DNA of 64,000 nt from Neomegalonema sp. Its GTDB lineage: Bacteria > Pseudomonadota > Alphaproteobacteria > Rhodobacterales > Rhodobacteraceae. The position numbers and the translations under genes were made by a program. Below, one piece after another: positions 9,017-17,950 of this stretch. Location of the stretch: NCBI GenBank assembly GCA_022760435.1, contig JALEFY010000019.1:57128-121127 (forward strand). Direction: 5' to 3'. A model generated the notes under the pieces. It saw only the letters and a list, made by a program, of their open reading frames with translations, did not search any database and was not told where the DNA came from. The stretch's first letter is position 1. Each line of letters starts with the position of its first letter.

Positions 9017-10639
9017 TCAGGACGGGCATTCGGCAGCAAAGCGCCGCACTTGCGGGAAGGTTTCGATCTGGAAGTCGCGGCGGCGGCGGTTGCGGACATC
9101 ACCGGCCTTGACCGTCTCGTCAAGCCAATGATCGGGGCGGCACAGCCCCGGCGGGATCAGACTCGCAGCATCGCCCAGCATGCGGTGAAGATCGCGCTGA
9201 CTCAGCCCTTTGGCCCCGCTCAGATCGGCACCGAATACCACCGCGCCATCGAAATTGACCAGCGCCACGCGCGTATCCGTCCATCGGGTCTCGGACAGAT
9301 CGCTCATCGACAGATCGACATCATCGAGCCGCGCGCCTGAAAGATCGGCCGCGGTCAGATCGGCACGGGTGAATTTCGCCCCGACAATGACGGTGTCTTG
9401 CGCTTGCGTGCCGATCATCTTCAGCAACGCGCCCTTGATCCGGCTGAGGATCGCGCCGCGCAGATCGGCGCCGGAGAGATCCGCCCCCTCGAGCACCATG
9501 CCGGTCAGATCCGCATCGCCCAGCCGAGCATACAAAAACGACACGCCGGGGGCGAAAGCGTCGGAGAGATTGGCCCGGCGCAGATCCGCACCAGGGGTCG
9601 GGGCATAGGTCTCGGGCGAGGCCTCAAAGCGCACCAGATCGTCCGAGCCGCCGAAATCCGAGCCGGGGATCTGCGCCAGCATCACGGCGCGGTTGCGGGC
9701 GAACTCGTCATGGGCGCGCTCGCGCCAATTGAGATCGAAGACCGCATCCTTGTAGATGGTGCGCTGGCGCTGGGCCCAGATCCCCTCGAATTGCGTCTCG
9801 GCGAGCTCGTAATCGGTCCAGTTTTCGGGGCGATCGGCCAGCACCGCGCTGGCGAGATTGGTCGGAGCCAGCCATTTGTCCCCGATCTGCGCGAGCGCTG
9901 GCGGCTGATCGGGCGCGCCCTCGGTGCGGATCCAGGAGATCGCACTCACCGCGATCATCGCCAGCGCGGCGAGCAGGAGAGAGCCGGTCGCTGGATGCAC
10001 CGGGCGATCCTTGAGCAAGCTGGCAGCGACGCGATAGGAGCGCCAACCGATCCACAGACTCGTGATCATGCAGGCGCCGAGCGCGATCGTCAGCCATTCG
10101 TCATGCTTGGGCATCGAGCGCGACCAGAACCACAGCAGCACCAGCGGGCTCGCCCACCAGGCCAGAAGCTGCGCCGAGAGCGAGGCCAGCCAGCCGAAGG
10201 GCGCGTCCTTCATGCCGCGCCAGCGCAGGCCCAGATCCATCATGAACCACGGGAACACGGCCCGGCGCAGCGGCAGGCCGTGGATGACTTTCGGCGCCTG
10301 CGCGAGCGCTTCCCAGAGCTTGGCGAGGCTCAGATGCAGATAGCCATAAAGCCCCAGCAGCGCGATCGGGGCCGCGAGAAAGAACCGCTCGGTCGGCACG
10401 GAGACGCCGACGATCGGCAGCGGGGTCTCGGCGCGAAAGCCGAAGAAGTCAGCATCCTTCATCCCCATCAGCGTGATGACACAGAACACCAGCGCACCGA
10501 GCAGCGCGAACCAGGTGGTGCGGGTGCTGCGCGAGAGCTCGGCGATATAGGTCAGTTGGGTATCGGCGGTAGCGCCCGCCCAGGGGACGTTTTGCGGGGG
10601 GATGGGGTGATGCGGCGGCCCGCTCGGAATACCGGTCAT
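9017..10639 (-). CDS. Multi-pass membrane protein with C-terminal pentapeptide repeats
   Basis: A 540-residue protein. A Pro-rich cytoplasmic start is followed by about five membrane helices between residues 40 and 240 (for example TWFALLGALVFCVITLMGM and GSLLLAALAMIAVSAISWI). A soluble region comes next, then pentapeptide repeats at about residues 355-490 with the A(D/N)LXX rhythm (GADLRRANLSDAF, LGDADLTGMVLEGADLSGADLRGAIL, KFTRADLTAADLSGARLDDVDL). Such repeats form a right-handed beta-helix that docks onto partners. The function of this membrane-anchored form is not known. The start at 10639 has an ideal GGAGG seven bases upstream. It is divergent from argS and followed by the DUF599 gene. 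Confidence 0.88.
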   Translation of the reverse strand: MTGIPSGPPHHPIPPQNVPWAGATADTQLTYIAELSRSTRTTWFALLGALVFCVITLMGMKDADFFGFRAETPLPIVGVSVPTERFFLAAPIALLGLYGYLHLSLAKLWEALAQAPKVIHGLPLRRAVFPWFMMDLGLRWRGMKDAPFGWLASLSAQLLAWWASPLVLLWFWSRSMPKHDEWLTIALGACMITSLWIGWRSYRVAASLLKDRPVHPATGSLLLAALAMIAVSAISWIRTEGAPDQPPALAQIGDKWLAPTNLASAVLADRPENWTDYELAETQFEGIWAQRQRTIYKDAVFDLNWRERAHDEFARNRAVMLAQIPGSDFGGSDDLVRFEASPETYAPTPGADLRRANLSDAFAPGVSFLYARLGDADLTGMVLEGADLSGADLRGAILSRIKGALLKMIGTQAQDTVIVGAKFTRADLTAADLSGARLDDVDLSMSDLSETRWTDTRVALVNFDGAVVFGADLSGAKGLSQRDLHRMLGDAASLIPPGLCRPDHWLDETVKAGDVRNRRRRDFQIETFPQVRRFAAECPS

Positions 10640-10737
10640 GTTCCTACCTCCGGAATGTCGAGACGGCGGTGCGTACAAGCGCGGGTCTTCGCGCAACCGA
10701 CCGTTTGCCAAAGAGCCTCTTTCGACAAGAGAAAATC

Positions 10738-10764
10738 ACGAAAAGAGCAATTGACGAAAAGAGC
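10738..10764. repeat. Direct repeat in the argS upstream region
   Basis: ACGAAAAGAGC occurs at 10738-10748 and again at 10754-10764, 16 bases apart. The second copy overlaps TTGACG (10751-10756), a possible -35. It may be a regulator site or a chance duplication. Confidence 0.35.
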
Positions 10765-10851
10765 TTGGGTTCGGACGCAGATCCTCGTAACCATCCGCCC
10801 CGACCCTGATCGCGCCCATCTGCGCGCAAACCAGCATGATTTGGAACCGCC

Positions 10852-12600
10852 ATGAACGTGTTCGCCGATTTTCGCCAGAAGATTGTGGCCGCCCTGCGCA
10901 TCCTCACCGAAAAGGGTGATCTGCCCGCCGGGCTCGATTTCGCCAATGTCACCGTCGAGCCGCCGCGCGATGCCGCCCATGGCGATCTGGCGACCAATGC
11001 CGCGATGGTGCTGGCCAAGCCCGCAAAGCTGAAACCGCGCGACATCGCCGACAAGCTCGCCGCCCTGTTGCTCGAGGATCCCGAGGTCGAGACGGCGGAT
11101 GTCGCCGGGCCGGGCTTTTTGAACCTGCGCATTGCGCCCTCGGTCTGGCTGAAGGTGCTGAGCGCGGCGCTGAAATCGGGCCTCGATTTTGGCCGCTGTG
11201 ATCTGGGCGCCGGGCGCTCGGTCAATGTCGAATATGTCTCGGCCAACCCGACCGGTCCCTTGCATGTCGGGCACACGCGCGGCGCGGTGTTCGGCGATGC
11301 GCTGGCTGCCTTGCTCGATTTCGCGGGCTGGGATGTGACGCGCGAATATTACATCAATGATGGCGGCGCGCAGATCGACACCGTCGCCCGCTCGGCCTAT
11401 TGGCGCTATCGCGAGGCGATGGGCGAGCAGATCGAGATCCCGGCCGGGCTCTATCCGGGCGATTATCTGGTGCCGGTCGGGCAAGCGCTGGCCGCCCGGT
11501 TCGGCGACAGCCTCATGGACAAGCCCGAGGAAGAGTGGCTGCCGCAACTGCGCGACATCGTCACCGAGCAGATGATGGCGATGATCCGCTCGGATCTGGC
11601 GCTGCTCGGCGTGACCATGGACAATTACTACTCGGAAAAATCGCTCTACGGCACCGGGCGGATCGAGGCGGCGCTCGCGGATCTCGAGGGCAAGGGCCTG
11701 ATCTATGAGGGCGTGCTGGAGCCGCCCAAGGGCAAGACCCCCGAGGATTGGGAGCCGCGCGAGCAGACGCTGTTCAAGTCGACCGAATATGGCGATGATG
11801 TCGATCGGCCGGTGAAGAAATCCGATGGCGGCTGGACCTATTTCGCCCCTGATATCGCCTATCACTATGACAAGGTCACCCGCGGCTATGACCTGCTGAT
11901 CGACGTGTTCGGCGCCGATCACGGCGGTTACGTCAAGCGCATGAAAGCGGCGGTGGCCGCGCTTTCGGACAACAAGGTCGCGATCGACATCAAGCTGTGC
12001 CAGCTCGTCAAGCTGTTCAAGAATGGCGAAGAGTTCAAGATGTCCAAGCGCGCCGGCACCTTCGTCACCTTGCGCGATGTGCTCGACGAGGTCGGCCCGG
12101 ATGTCACCCGCTTCATGATGCTGACCCGCAAGAACGACGCGCAATTCGATTTCGATCTCGACAAGGCGCTCGAGCAGAGCAAGGACAACCCGGTCTGGTA
12201 TGTGCAATACGCCCATGCCCGCATCGCCTCGCTGCTGCGCAATGCGGCAGAGGCCCATGGCGCGCAGGCGGTGAGCGACGCGGCGCTGGCGCAGGGCGAT
12301 CTGTCGGGCCTGTCGCATCCCGAACAGATCGCGCTGGCCAAGAAGCTCGCCGAATGGCCCCGGCTGGTGGAAACCGCCGCCGCGACCTCGGAGCCGCACC
12401 GAATCGCCTTCTACCTCTATGAGCTCGCGGGCGATCTGCACGCCCATTACACCAAGGCGCGTGAGTTTCCCGAGCTCAAATTCGTGCAGGACGATCTGGC
12501 CTCGGATCTGCCACGCCTGGCCCTGGCCCGTGCTGTTGGGGTCACGCTTGCCACCGGCCTCAACATATTGGGTGTGACACCGCTGGAGGAAATGCGTTAA
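10852..12600 (+). CDS. argS: Arginyl-tRNA synthetase
   Basis: Class I synthetase, 582 residues. The N-terminal additional domain recognises the tRNA D-loop. The HIGH motif appears as HVGHTRG near residue 137 and KMSKS as KMSKRAG near residue 397. The C-terminal DALR anticodon-binding domain includes [18 protein letters not shown] and ends with the usual [26 protein letters not shown]. It heads the run argS-SPOR-nagZ-scpA-scpB, an order conserved in many alphaproteobacteria. Confidence 0.98.
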   Translation: MNVFADFRQKIVAALRILTEKGDLPAGLDFANVTVEPPRDAAHGDLATNAAMVLAKPAKLKPRDIADKLAALLLEDPEVETADVAGPGFLNLRIAPSVWLKVLSAALKSGLDFGRCDLGAGRSVNVEYVSANPTGPLHVGHTRGAVFGDALAALLDFAGWDVTREYYINDGGAQIDTVARSAYWRYREAMGEQIEIPAGLYPGDYLVPVGQALAARFGDSLMDKPEEEWLPQLRDIVTEQMMAMIRSDLALLGVTMDNYYSEKSLYGTGRIEAALADLEGKGLIYEGVLEPPKGKTPEDWEPREQTLFKSTEYGDDVDRPVKKSDGGWTYFAPDIAYHYDKVTRGYDLLIDVFGADHGGYVKRMKAAVAALSDNKVAIDIKLCQLVKLFKNGEEFKMSKRAGTFVTLRDVLDEVGPDVTRFMMLTRKNDAQFDFDLDKALEQSKDNPVWYVQYAHARIASLLRNAAEAHGAQAVSDAALAQGDLSGLSHPEQIALAKKLAEWPRLVETAAATSEPHRIAFYLYELAGDLHAHYTKAREFPELKFVQDDLASDLPRLALARAVGVTLATGLNILGVTPLEEMR

Positions 12601-12639
12601 TCTGTTGTTAAGGCGCGCATCGTTCAAAGAAGACGAGCC

Positions 12640-13998
12640 GTGGTCACACAAATGTCCACGCTAGGCGCCATTGAGCAGATGAAACAAGCAGGCAGGGCGA
12701 TGTCCGAATTCGATCAATGGGACGAGGCGCCGGCACGGCGCGAGGGGGTGCGCGGGGTCCTGACGACCACGCTCTACGCGGCTGGCTCACTGGCGGTATT
12801 CGCTGGCGTGCTGGTCTGGGCGTACCAATTGGGTGATCGCAATCTTCATGAGATCCCGGCGCTCGCGGCCAATGAAGCCTATAAGCGTCCGCCCGCAGAT
12901 CCGGGTGGCAAGCAGTTCCCCAATCAGGATCGGCAAGTCTATAGCCAGTTCGATAACGGGGCGGCGAACAATGGGCCAGCGAGCCCGAGCGTCACCGAAC
13001 CGGCGGAGCGGCCAACTCAAGAGGATGTCGCCGTGGCGCGGATGATCCGCGATGATGCCGGTTTCACCCGCAATATCGCTGCCTCTTTGCGCGAGCAGGA
13101 CGAAGCGCTGCGCAACCGGGTCGTGGATGCAGACACTTTTGACACGCGCGTGAACACGCAGGATGTCGGCAGCCTGGCCCAGAACGAGATGCCGACCGTG
13201 ACGCCGGTCTTTCTCGACAAGAACGAAGCCATTCGCCCCTCGCTTCGCCAGCCGATCGAGACCGCCTCGATTGCGCCGCAGGGCGAGGGAAGGATCGTGA
13301 CGCCCTCGCCCGCGTCTCGAGCTCAAAACCAAGCCGCAAGGAGCGATGCCGCGAGCAAAGCGCCGGTGCCCAAGGTGGTTCGCCTTGCCCCCAGCGCACC
13401 CGCACCGCAGGGTGTTCAGCCCAATGTCAGAACAGCGCTCAATACGCCGCCGCCGCAACCAAATGCGGTGATGGATACCGCCCCCGCCGATCCGCGCGAG
13501 GCCATCACCGCACCGAGCGTTGCGGCAGCGCCGCTTTCGGTCGAGAAGGAACTGGCGACTGTCAGCGATCTGGCACCGCAAAGCTTGCGCGCACCGGGGC
13601 GCCGGGAGCAGCTTGCCCTTGCTGCCGAGACGCAGACATCCTCGGCCCCTGCTGGTGCGCAACGCGTGAAACAGAGCAGCCCAAGCGCTGCCGCTCTCCC
13701 GCCCGCGCAGCAACTGGCTCAGCAGCCGCGCCCGCAGGCTCCCACCGGGCCGGTCTATCAGGTGCAGCTCGCAGCGCTGGAAAGCGAAGACGCCGTGCGT
13801 CGGCGTTGGAGCGAGATCCAGAAGGCCAATCCCGATCTCTTCCGGGGTTTTGGCCTTGATGTTCAATCCGTCGAAGTGCGTGGGGAGCGACTGTACCGGA
13901 TGCGCGTCGGGCCGATGTCCGGGCGCGCCGAAGCCGATCAGCTTTGCGCTGCGCTCAAGCAACGTGGCAAACCCTGTTTCGTGGCGGTGAAGAAATGA
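12640..13998 (+). CDS. SPOR-domain cell-envelope protein
   Basis: Up to 452 residues. A short cytoplasmic part is followed by one membrane helix (TLYAAGSLAVFAGVLVWAYQL, about residues 45-65). A long Pro/Ala/Gln-rich periplasmic linker comes next, then a C-terminal SPOR domain from about residue 372 (GPVYQVQLAALESEDAVRRRW to GKPCFVAVKK). SPOR domains bind denuded septal peptidoglycan, so a role at the division site is likely. The start is uncertain. GTG at 12640 is the first in frame, but ATG at 12652 or 12700 (MSEFDQWDEAP) resembles the short N-termini of relatives. The stop overlaps nagZ as ATGA. Confidence 0.9.
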   Translation: MVTQMSTLGAIEQMKQAGRAMSEFDQWDEAPARREGVRGVLTTTLYAAGSLAVFAGVLVWAYQLGDRNLHEIPALAANEAYKRPPADPGGKQFPNQDRQVYSQFDNGAANNGPASPSVTEPAERPTQEDVAVARMIRDDAGFTRNIAASLREQDEALRNRVVDADTFDTRVNTQDVGSLAQNEMPTVTPVFLDKNEAIRPSLRQPIETASIAPQGEGRIVTPSPASRAQNQAARSDAASKAPVPKVVRLAPSAPAPQGVQPNVRTALNTPPPQPNAVMDTAPADPREAITAPSVAAAPLSVEKELATVSDLAPQSLRAPGRREQLALAAETQTSSAPAGAQRVKQSSPSAAALPPAQQLAQQPRPQAPTGPVYQVQLAALESEDAVRRRWSEIQKANPDLFRGFGLDVQSVEVRGERLYRMRVGPMSGRAEADQLCAALKQRGKPCFVAVKK

Positions 13999-15089
13999 GC
14001 GCCCCTTCTTTGACCTCGGCCGCCAAAGCCTCTGCCCTCGGCTGCGATGCCGTCCCGGCAATGACGCCGCTGCATTGCTCGGCGGCAATTCTGGGCTGCG
14101 AAGGGACCCGGCTCACACCAGCAGAGCGCGCCTTCTTTGCCGACGCCCAGCCTTGGGGCTTCATTCTGTTCGCCCGCAATGTCGAGGATCGCGCACAATT
14201 GAGCGCTCTGACCTCGGAACTGCGCGAGAGCGTTGGCTGGCACGCCCCGATCCTGATTGATCAGGAGGGCGGGCGCGTCGCGCGGATGCGCGGGCCGCAT
14301 TGGCGTGAATGGGAGCCGGTCGGTGCGCTCTGTCGACGCCTGCAACAGGCGGAACCGGCCCAGCTTTGGGAAGCGTTGATGCTGCGCTATCGCCTGATCG
14401 CCGCCGACCTGATCGAAGTCGGGGTCGATGTCGATTGCATGCCGCTGCTCGATCTCGAAATCCCGGGCGCTCATGACATTATCGGCGACCGTGCCCTTGG
14501 GCAAAGCAGCGAAGAAGTCGCGAGCCGCGGCGTGGTGATCTGCGAGGCGCTCAAATCCGCGGGCGTGCTGCCGGTGATCAAACATCTGCCGGGCCATGGC
14601 CGCGCCGCCGTTGACAGTCATCTGGCCTTGCCGCGGGTCGAGACGCCGCGATCCGAGCTCGAGCGCACCGATTTCCTGCCCTTCGCAGCGCTCAAGGACG
14701 AAGCCTTGGGGATGACCGCTCATATCATCTACTCGGATATCGACCCCGAGTTCTGCGCGACCCAGTCGAGCATCGTCATCAAGCAAGTCATCCGCGGCAC
14801 CATCGGGTTTGACGGGCTGCTGATGAGCGACGATCTTTCGATGCAGGCCTTGTCCGGTCCGATGAGCACCCGCACCCGCGCCTCCCTTGATGCCGGTTGC
14901 GATCTTGCGCTCCATTGCAATGGTGAGATGAGCGAGATGCGCGCGGTCATTGACGCCGCTGGCACGATGATGCCGCAATCGCTGGCCCGCGCCAATTTCG
15001 CCCTCGCCCAGCGGCGCGGCGGCGCTCCGCTCGACCGGAACGGGACCGAACGCGCCTATGCCGATCTGATGGATACGCTGCAAGCATGA
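13995..15089 (+). CDS. nagZ: Beta-N-acetylhexosaminidase, peptidoglycan recycling
   Basis: Family GH3 enzyme, 364 residues. It removes GlcNAc from anhydromuropeptides in the cytoplasm during cell-wall recycling, producing signals that can affect beta-lactamase expression in some bacteria. Visible blocks are ILIDQEGGRVARMRGP, the histidine loop KHLPGHGRAAVDSH at about residue 195, and the nucleophile Asp in LLMSDDLSM at about residue 277. The start at 13995 shares an ATGA with the SPOR gene stop; a longer in-frame version would overlap it. The stop again overlaps scpA as ATGA, so this is a translationally coupled operon. Confidence 0.96.
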   Translation: MSAPSLTSAAKASALGCDAVPAMTPLHCSAAILGCEGTRLTPAERAFFADAQPWGFILFARNVEDRAQLSALTSELRESVGWHAPILIDQEGGRVARMRGPHWREWEPVGALCRRLQQAEPAQLWEALMLRYRLIAADLIEVGVDVDCMPLLDLEIPGAHDIIGDRALGQSSEEVASRGVVICEALKSAGVLPVIKHLPGHGRAAVDSHLALPRVETPRSELERTDFLPFAALKDEALGMTAHIIYSDIDPEFCATQSSIVIKQVIRGTIGFDGLLMSDDLSMQALSGPMSTRTRASLDAGCDLALHCNGEMSEMRAVIDAAGTMMPQSLARANFALAQRRGGAPLDRNGTERAYADLMDTLQA

Positions 15090-16045
15090 GCCATCAAAAC
15101 GCCCAAAGCCCCGCCTCCGCCTCGCCCAGCGATGCGGCCGGCGCAGGTGCACCCGCCCATATGGCCGCGTCGCCTGGTGCGCAGGATGAGACCCTGTTCG
15201 CCCATGCGACAACCAGCGAGCATGAAGCGCTTCTGATCAATCTCGATGGCTATGAAGGCCCGCTCGATGTGCTGCTGGAGCTGGCGCGCAAGCAGAAGGT
15301 TGATCTGCGCGAAATCTCGGTTCTGGAACTGGCCGAGCAATATCTGCGCTTTGTCGCCGAAGCCAAGAAGCTGCGCCTGGAACTGGCCGCCGATTATCTG
15401 GTCATGGCCGCCTGGCTCGCCTATCTCAAATCGCGCCTGCTGCTCCCGAAGATCGAGGAGCAGGAAGACATTGACCCCGATCAGCAGGCTGAGGACCTCG
15501 CCTTCCGCCTCAAACGGCTCGAGGCGATGAAGAAAGCCGCGGAAAAACTGCTCGCGCGTGAGCAGCTCGGTCAGGACTTCTTTGCACGCGGGGAGCCGGA
15601 GCGTCAGCGCGTGGCGACCCGGATCGATTATACCGCGACCCAGCTTGACCTGCTGCGCGCCTATGCCCGCCAACGCACGAAGGACAATTTCCGCCCCTTG
15701 CATGTCGAGCGCGGCCCGGTCGTGGCGATCGACGAAGCACTCTCACGCCTGCGCACGCTGATCGGCGCGGCGCTGGACTGGGCGAAGCTGGAGAGCTTTC
15801 TGCCCGATGAATGGCGCGACGAAGCCTTTTGCCGCTCGGCCATTGCCAGCACTTTTGCCGCAACGCTGGAGCTGGCCAAACATGGCCGCGTCGAGATCCG
15901 GCAAGAGGGGGTGTTCGCGCCGATCTATCTGATGCATCGCGATCCTCAGAGCCAGGTCTCGGATTCCGATGAAGGCGAGCCGCTGCGCGAGGCCACCCAT
16001 AACAAGGGGCGCCGCGGCGCCTCGATACAAAGGAAAGCATCATGA
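15086..16045 (+). CDS. scpA: Segregation and condensation protein A
   Basis: The kleisin subunit of the Smc-ScpAB condensin, which compacts and separates chromosomes. It has 319 residues. A low-complexity leader of about 50 residues precedes the family start (DGYEGPLDVLLELARKQKVDL), followed by the helical block LAADYLVMAAWLAYLKSRLLLP that contacts Smc. The winged-helix C-terminus includes VEIRQEGVFAPIYL. It is coupled to nagZ upstream and scpB downstream by ATGA overlaps. The Ala/Pro/Ser-rich leader is longer than in many homologues, and an internal start cannot be excluded. Confidence 0.96.
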   Translation: MSHQNAQSPASASPSDAAGAGAPAHMAASPGAQDETLFAHATTSEHEALLINLDGYEGPLDVLLELARKQKVDLREISVLELAEQYLRFVAEAKKLRLELAADYLVMAAWLAYLKSRLLLPKIEEQEDIDPDQQAEDLAFRLKRLEAMKKAAEKLLAREQLGQDFFARGEPERQRVATRIDYTATQLDLLRAYARQRTKDNFRPLHVERGPVVAIDEALSRLRTLIGAALDWAKLESFLPDEWRDEAFCRSAIASTFAATLELAKHGRVEIRQEGVFAPIYLMHRDPQSQVSDSDEGEPLREATHNKGRRGASIQRKAS

Positions 16046-17136
16046 TCCGGGTCCCGTTCAGATCACGCACTGCTCGGATGATGGGGGTCGAGCAATCCAC
16101 CGATGCCAGCGAGCAGGAGACCGCAGGCGGCGCCGAGCATCCCGGTGCGCCCGCATCCGATAACCCGCTGGCCCGTACCCTCGATCATCTGCGCCAGGAG
16201 CTCGATGAGGAACGCCGCGCCGATGCCGATGAGCTCAGCGAGGGGCAAGCTTCGGGAGAGGCTTCAGGGCAAACCCTCGAAGAAGCCATGCGCGCCGAAG
16301 CCGAGGCAGCATTTGATGCCGATGCGATTGCCGATCGCGAGGGAACGCCCGAGGCTGAGCGCCTTGATCCGCAAGGGCAAGGCGACGCCAGCGATGATGC
16401 TCCGGTGGCCGCCGCAGCCGATGAGGCGAAGGCGCAAAGCAGCGCCGATGGCTTCTCGATCCCCGCGATCGATGAGCAATTGCGCATGGTCGAGGCGATG
16501 CTCTTCGCCAGCGCCTCCCCGCTCTCCACCGCGCAGATGGGCGAGCGCATGCCGGTCGGCTGTGATCCGGCGCTGTGCGTGCGCAAGCTCGAGGAGCGCT
16601 ATGCAAGCGCTGGCGTGCAACTGGTCCGGGTCGCGGGCAAATGGGCGTTTCGCACCGCGCCTGATCTGGCCTTTCTGATGAGCACCGAGCGGGTGGAGAC
16701 ACGCAAGCTCTCGCGCGCGGGCACGGAGACGCTGGCGATCATTGCCTATCACCAGCCGGTCACCCGTGCCGAGATCGAAGCGATCCGCGGCGTCGCCGTC
16801 TCGCGCGGGACCATCGATCAGCTCATGGAGCTGGAATGGATCAAGCTCGGTCGACGGCGCCAAAGCCCCGGCCGCCCGGTGACTTTTGTGACCACGGATC
16901 GGTTTCTCGATCATTTCGGGCTCGATAGCGCCAAGGATCTGCCAGGGCTTGATGAGCTTCGCCAGGCCGGGCTCCTTGACAGGAACCAGCAGGGTGCCGA
17001 CGATATGCCCGTCGGTTCGGGCGACGATCTGGACACCGATAATGGCGATGATCACGAACAGTTTGCGGATGACGACGCCCAGGAGAAGGATCGGGAGAAA
17101 GATCGGGAGAAGGATCAGGGCGAGCTGCTCGATTGA
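16042..17136 (+). CDS. scpB: Segregation and condensation protein B
   Basis: Partner of ScpA in the condensin complex, 364 residues, longer than the common 180-250. The family core of two winged helices starts near residue 140 (EQLRMVEAMLFASASPLST) and includes LSRAGTETLAIIAYHQPVTRAEIEAIRG and GRRRQSPGRPVTFVTT. It is flanked by an acidic N-terminal extension of about 135 residues and an acidic tail with KDRE-KDRE-KDQG encoded by a 12-bp tandem repeat. The extensions look disordered. The start shares an ATGA with scpA. The usual alphaproteobacterial tatA neighbour is absent. Confidence 0.95.
   Translation: MIRVPFRSRTARMMGVEQSTDASEQETAGGAEHPGAPASDNPLARTLDHLRQELDEERRADADELSEGQASGEASGQTLEEAMRAEAEAAFDADAIADREGTPEAERLDPQGQGDASDDAPVAAAADEAKAQSSADGFSIPAIDEQLRMVEAMLFASASPLSTAQMGERMPVGCDPALCVRKLEERYASAGVQLVRVAGKWAFRTAPDLAFLMSTERVETRKLSRAGTETLAIIAYHQPVTRAEIEAIRGVAVSRGTIDQLMELEWIKLGRRRQSPGRPVTFVTTDRFLDHFGLDSAKDLPGLDELRQAGLLDRNQQGADDMPVGSGDDLDTDNGDDHEQFADDDAQEKDREKDREKDQGELLD
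17083..17118. repeat. 12-bp tandem repeat at the scpB 3' end
   Basis: Units gagaaggatcgg (17083-17094), gagaaagatcgg (17095-17106) and gagaaggatcag (17107-17118) encode the repeated charged tail of ScpB, in frame. Confidence 0.8.
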
Positions 17137-17152
17137 TCCGCGCCTTGCCGCG

Positions 17153-17869
17153 TTGATCGCAGGGATTGGCGCGGCACTCGCTGCCCCCTCTCTCGCACAA
17201 GCCGCCCCGTGCGGGCTCGATGGCGCCGCGCCCCCCTCGCCATCCGCGCTCAACACCTGCCTGCTGGCGCATGAGCGGGGCTGGGGACCGGATGACCCTC
17301 GGCTCCTGGGGCTGCTGGAGCAGATGGCGCAGGCGCTTGCCATATCGCCGCGCGGTGCGGTGAACGCTCTGCCCTATCGCCGCCGCGCCTATCGTCTTGC
17401 CAGCCGCCTTTATGGCGATGAAGCCGCCAGCACCGCGCAGGCGGCGCTTTCCTATGCTCAGGCATGGCTCTTGAGCGGGCATTGTGCCGAGTTGCCCCCG
17501 CCCTTGCGTCCTTTGCTTGACGCTGCTCGAGACGGGTTCATGGCCCTCGGGCACACCGATACCCGCCGCGATAAGGGCTTGCGGGCAGTGGCGGCGGCCT
17601 ATGCCGATGGGCTGCTCTATCGCGATGCCGCCGAAGCCTTGAGCTCGGTTCAGTCAGGGAATGCGGCAGCGCGCGATCTCATCCAGCGCGCCGAATGGCA
17701 GTTGCTGGCCGGCGAGCCGGAAGCGGCAATCGCCGCCTTCGAGCAAGCACTGCCCCCGGCTTCCGAGCAAGAGCGCAGCGAGATCATGCGCAGTCTTGGC
17801 CCGCTGCTCTTTGAGCGCGGAGAGCTGGAACGCTTGGCCGTCATCCGGAGTCACTACAACATGGATTAA
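17153..17869 (+). CDS. Secreted alpha-helical (TPR-like) protein, unknown function
   Basis: I do not recognise a named family. The product begins with a hydrophobic signal-like segment (LIAGIGAALAAPSLAQAAPCG) with an AxA cleavage pattern, then paired helices suggesting TPR-type repeats (for example EWQLLAGEPEAAIAAFEQALPP near the end). It is about 238 residues if translation starts at TTG 17153. The start is uncertain. No ATG follows the scpB stop in this frame, while ATGs at 17048 and 17069 inside scpB would add a strongly basic leader (TPRRRIGRKIGRRIR) that makes a plausible signal-peptide n-region. An ATT at 17132 is also possible. It is probably the last gene of the argS-scpB operon. Confidence 0.75.
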   Translation: MIAGIGAALAAPSLAQAAPCGLDGAAPPSPSALNTCLLAHERGWGPDDPRLLGLLEQMAQALAISPRGAVNALPYRRRAYRLASRLYGDEAASTAQAALSYAQAWLLSGHCAELPPPLRPLLDAARDGFMALGHTDTRRDKGLRAVAAAYADGLLYRDAAEALSSVQSGNAAARDLIQRAEWQLLAGEPEAAIAAFEQALPPASEQERSEIMRSLGPLLFERGELERLAVIRSHYNMD

Positions 17870-17890
17870 ACTGGCGATCAGCAACCTGAT

Positions 17891-17950
17891 CGGCTGTCAG
17901 GCGACTTGGCCGGCTGTCAGGCGACTTGGCCGGCTGTCAGGCGACCTGGC
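17891..17950. repeat. 20-bp tandem repeat, three copies, spanning the pleD stop codon
   Basis: Units at 17891-17910, 17911-17930 and 17931-17950 read cggctgtcaggcgacttggc, the last with one change (t to c). On the minus strand each unit contains the codons for Gln-Val-Ala followed by TGA. The unit at 17931-17950 is the real end of pleD; the others are duplicated copies beyond it. Confidence 0.92.

Noticed and set aside
9398..10855. 485-codon plus-strand frame opposite the pentapeptide-repeat gene
   Set aside because: Composition (His/Arg/Gln-rich) and lack of any motif mark it as a shadow of the minus-strand gene, which has a perfect ribosome site and clear domains.
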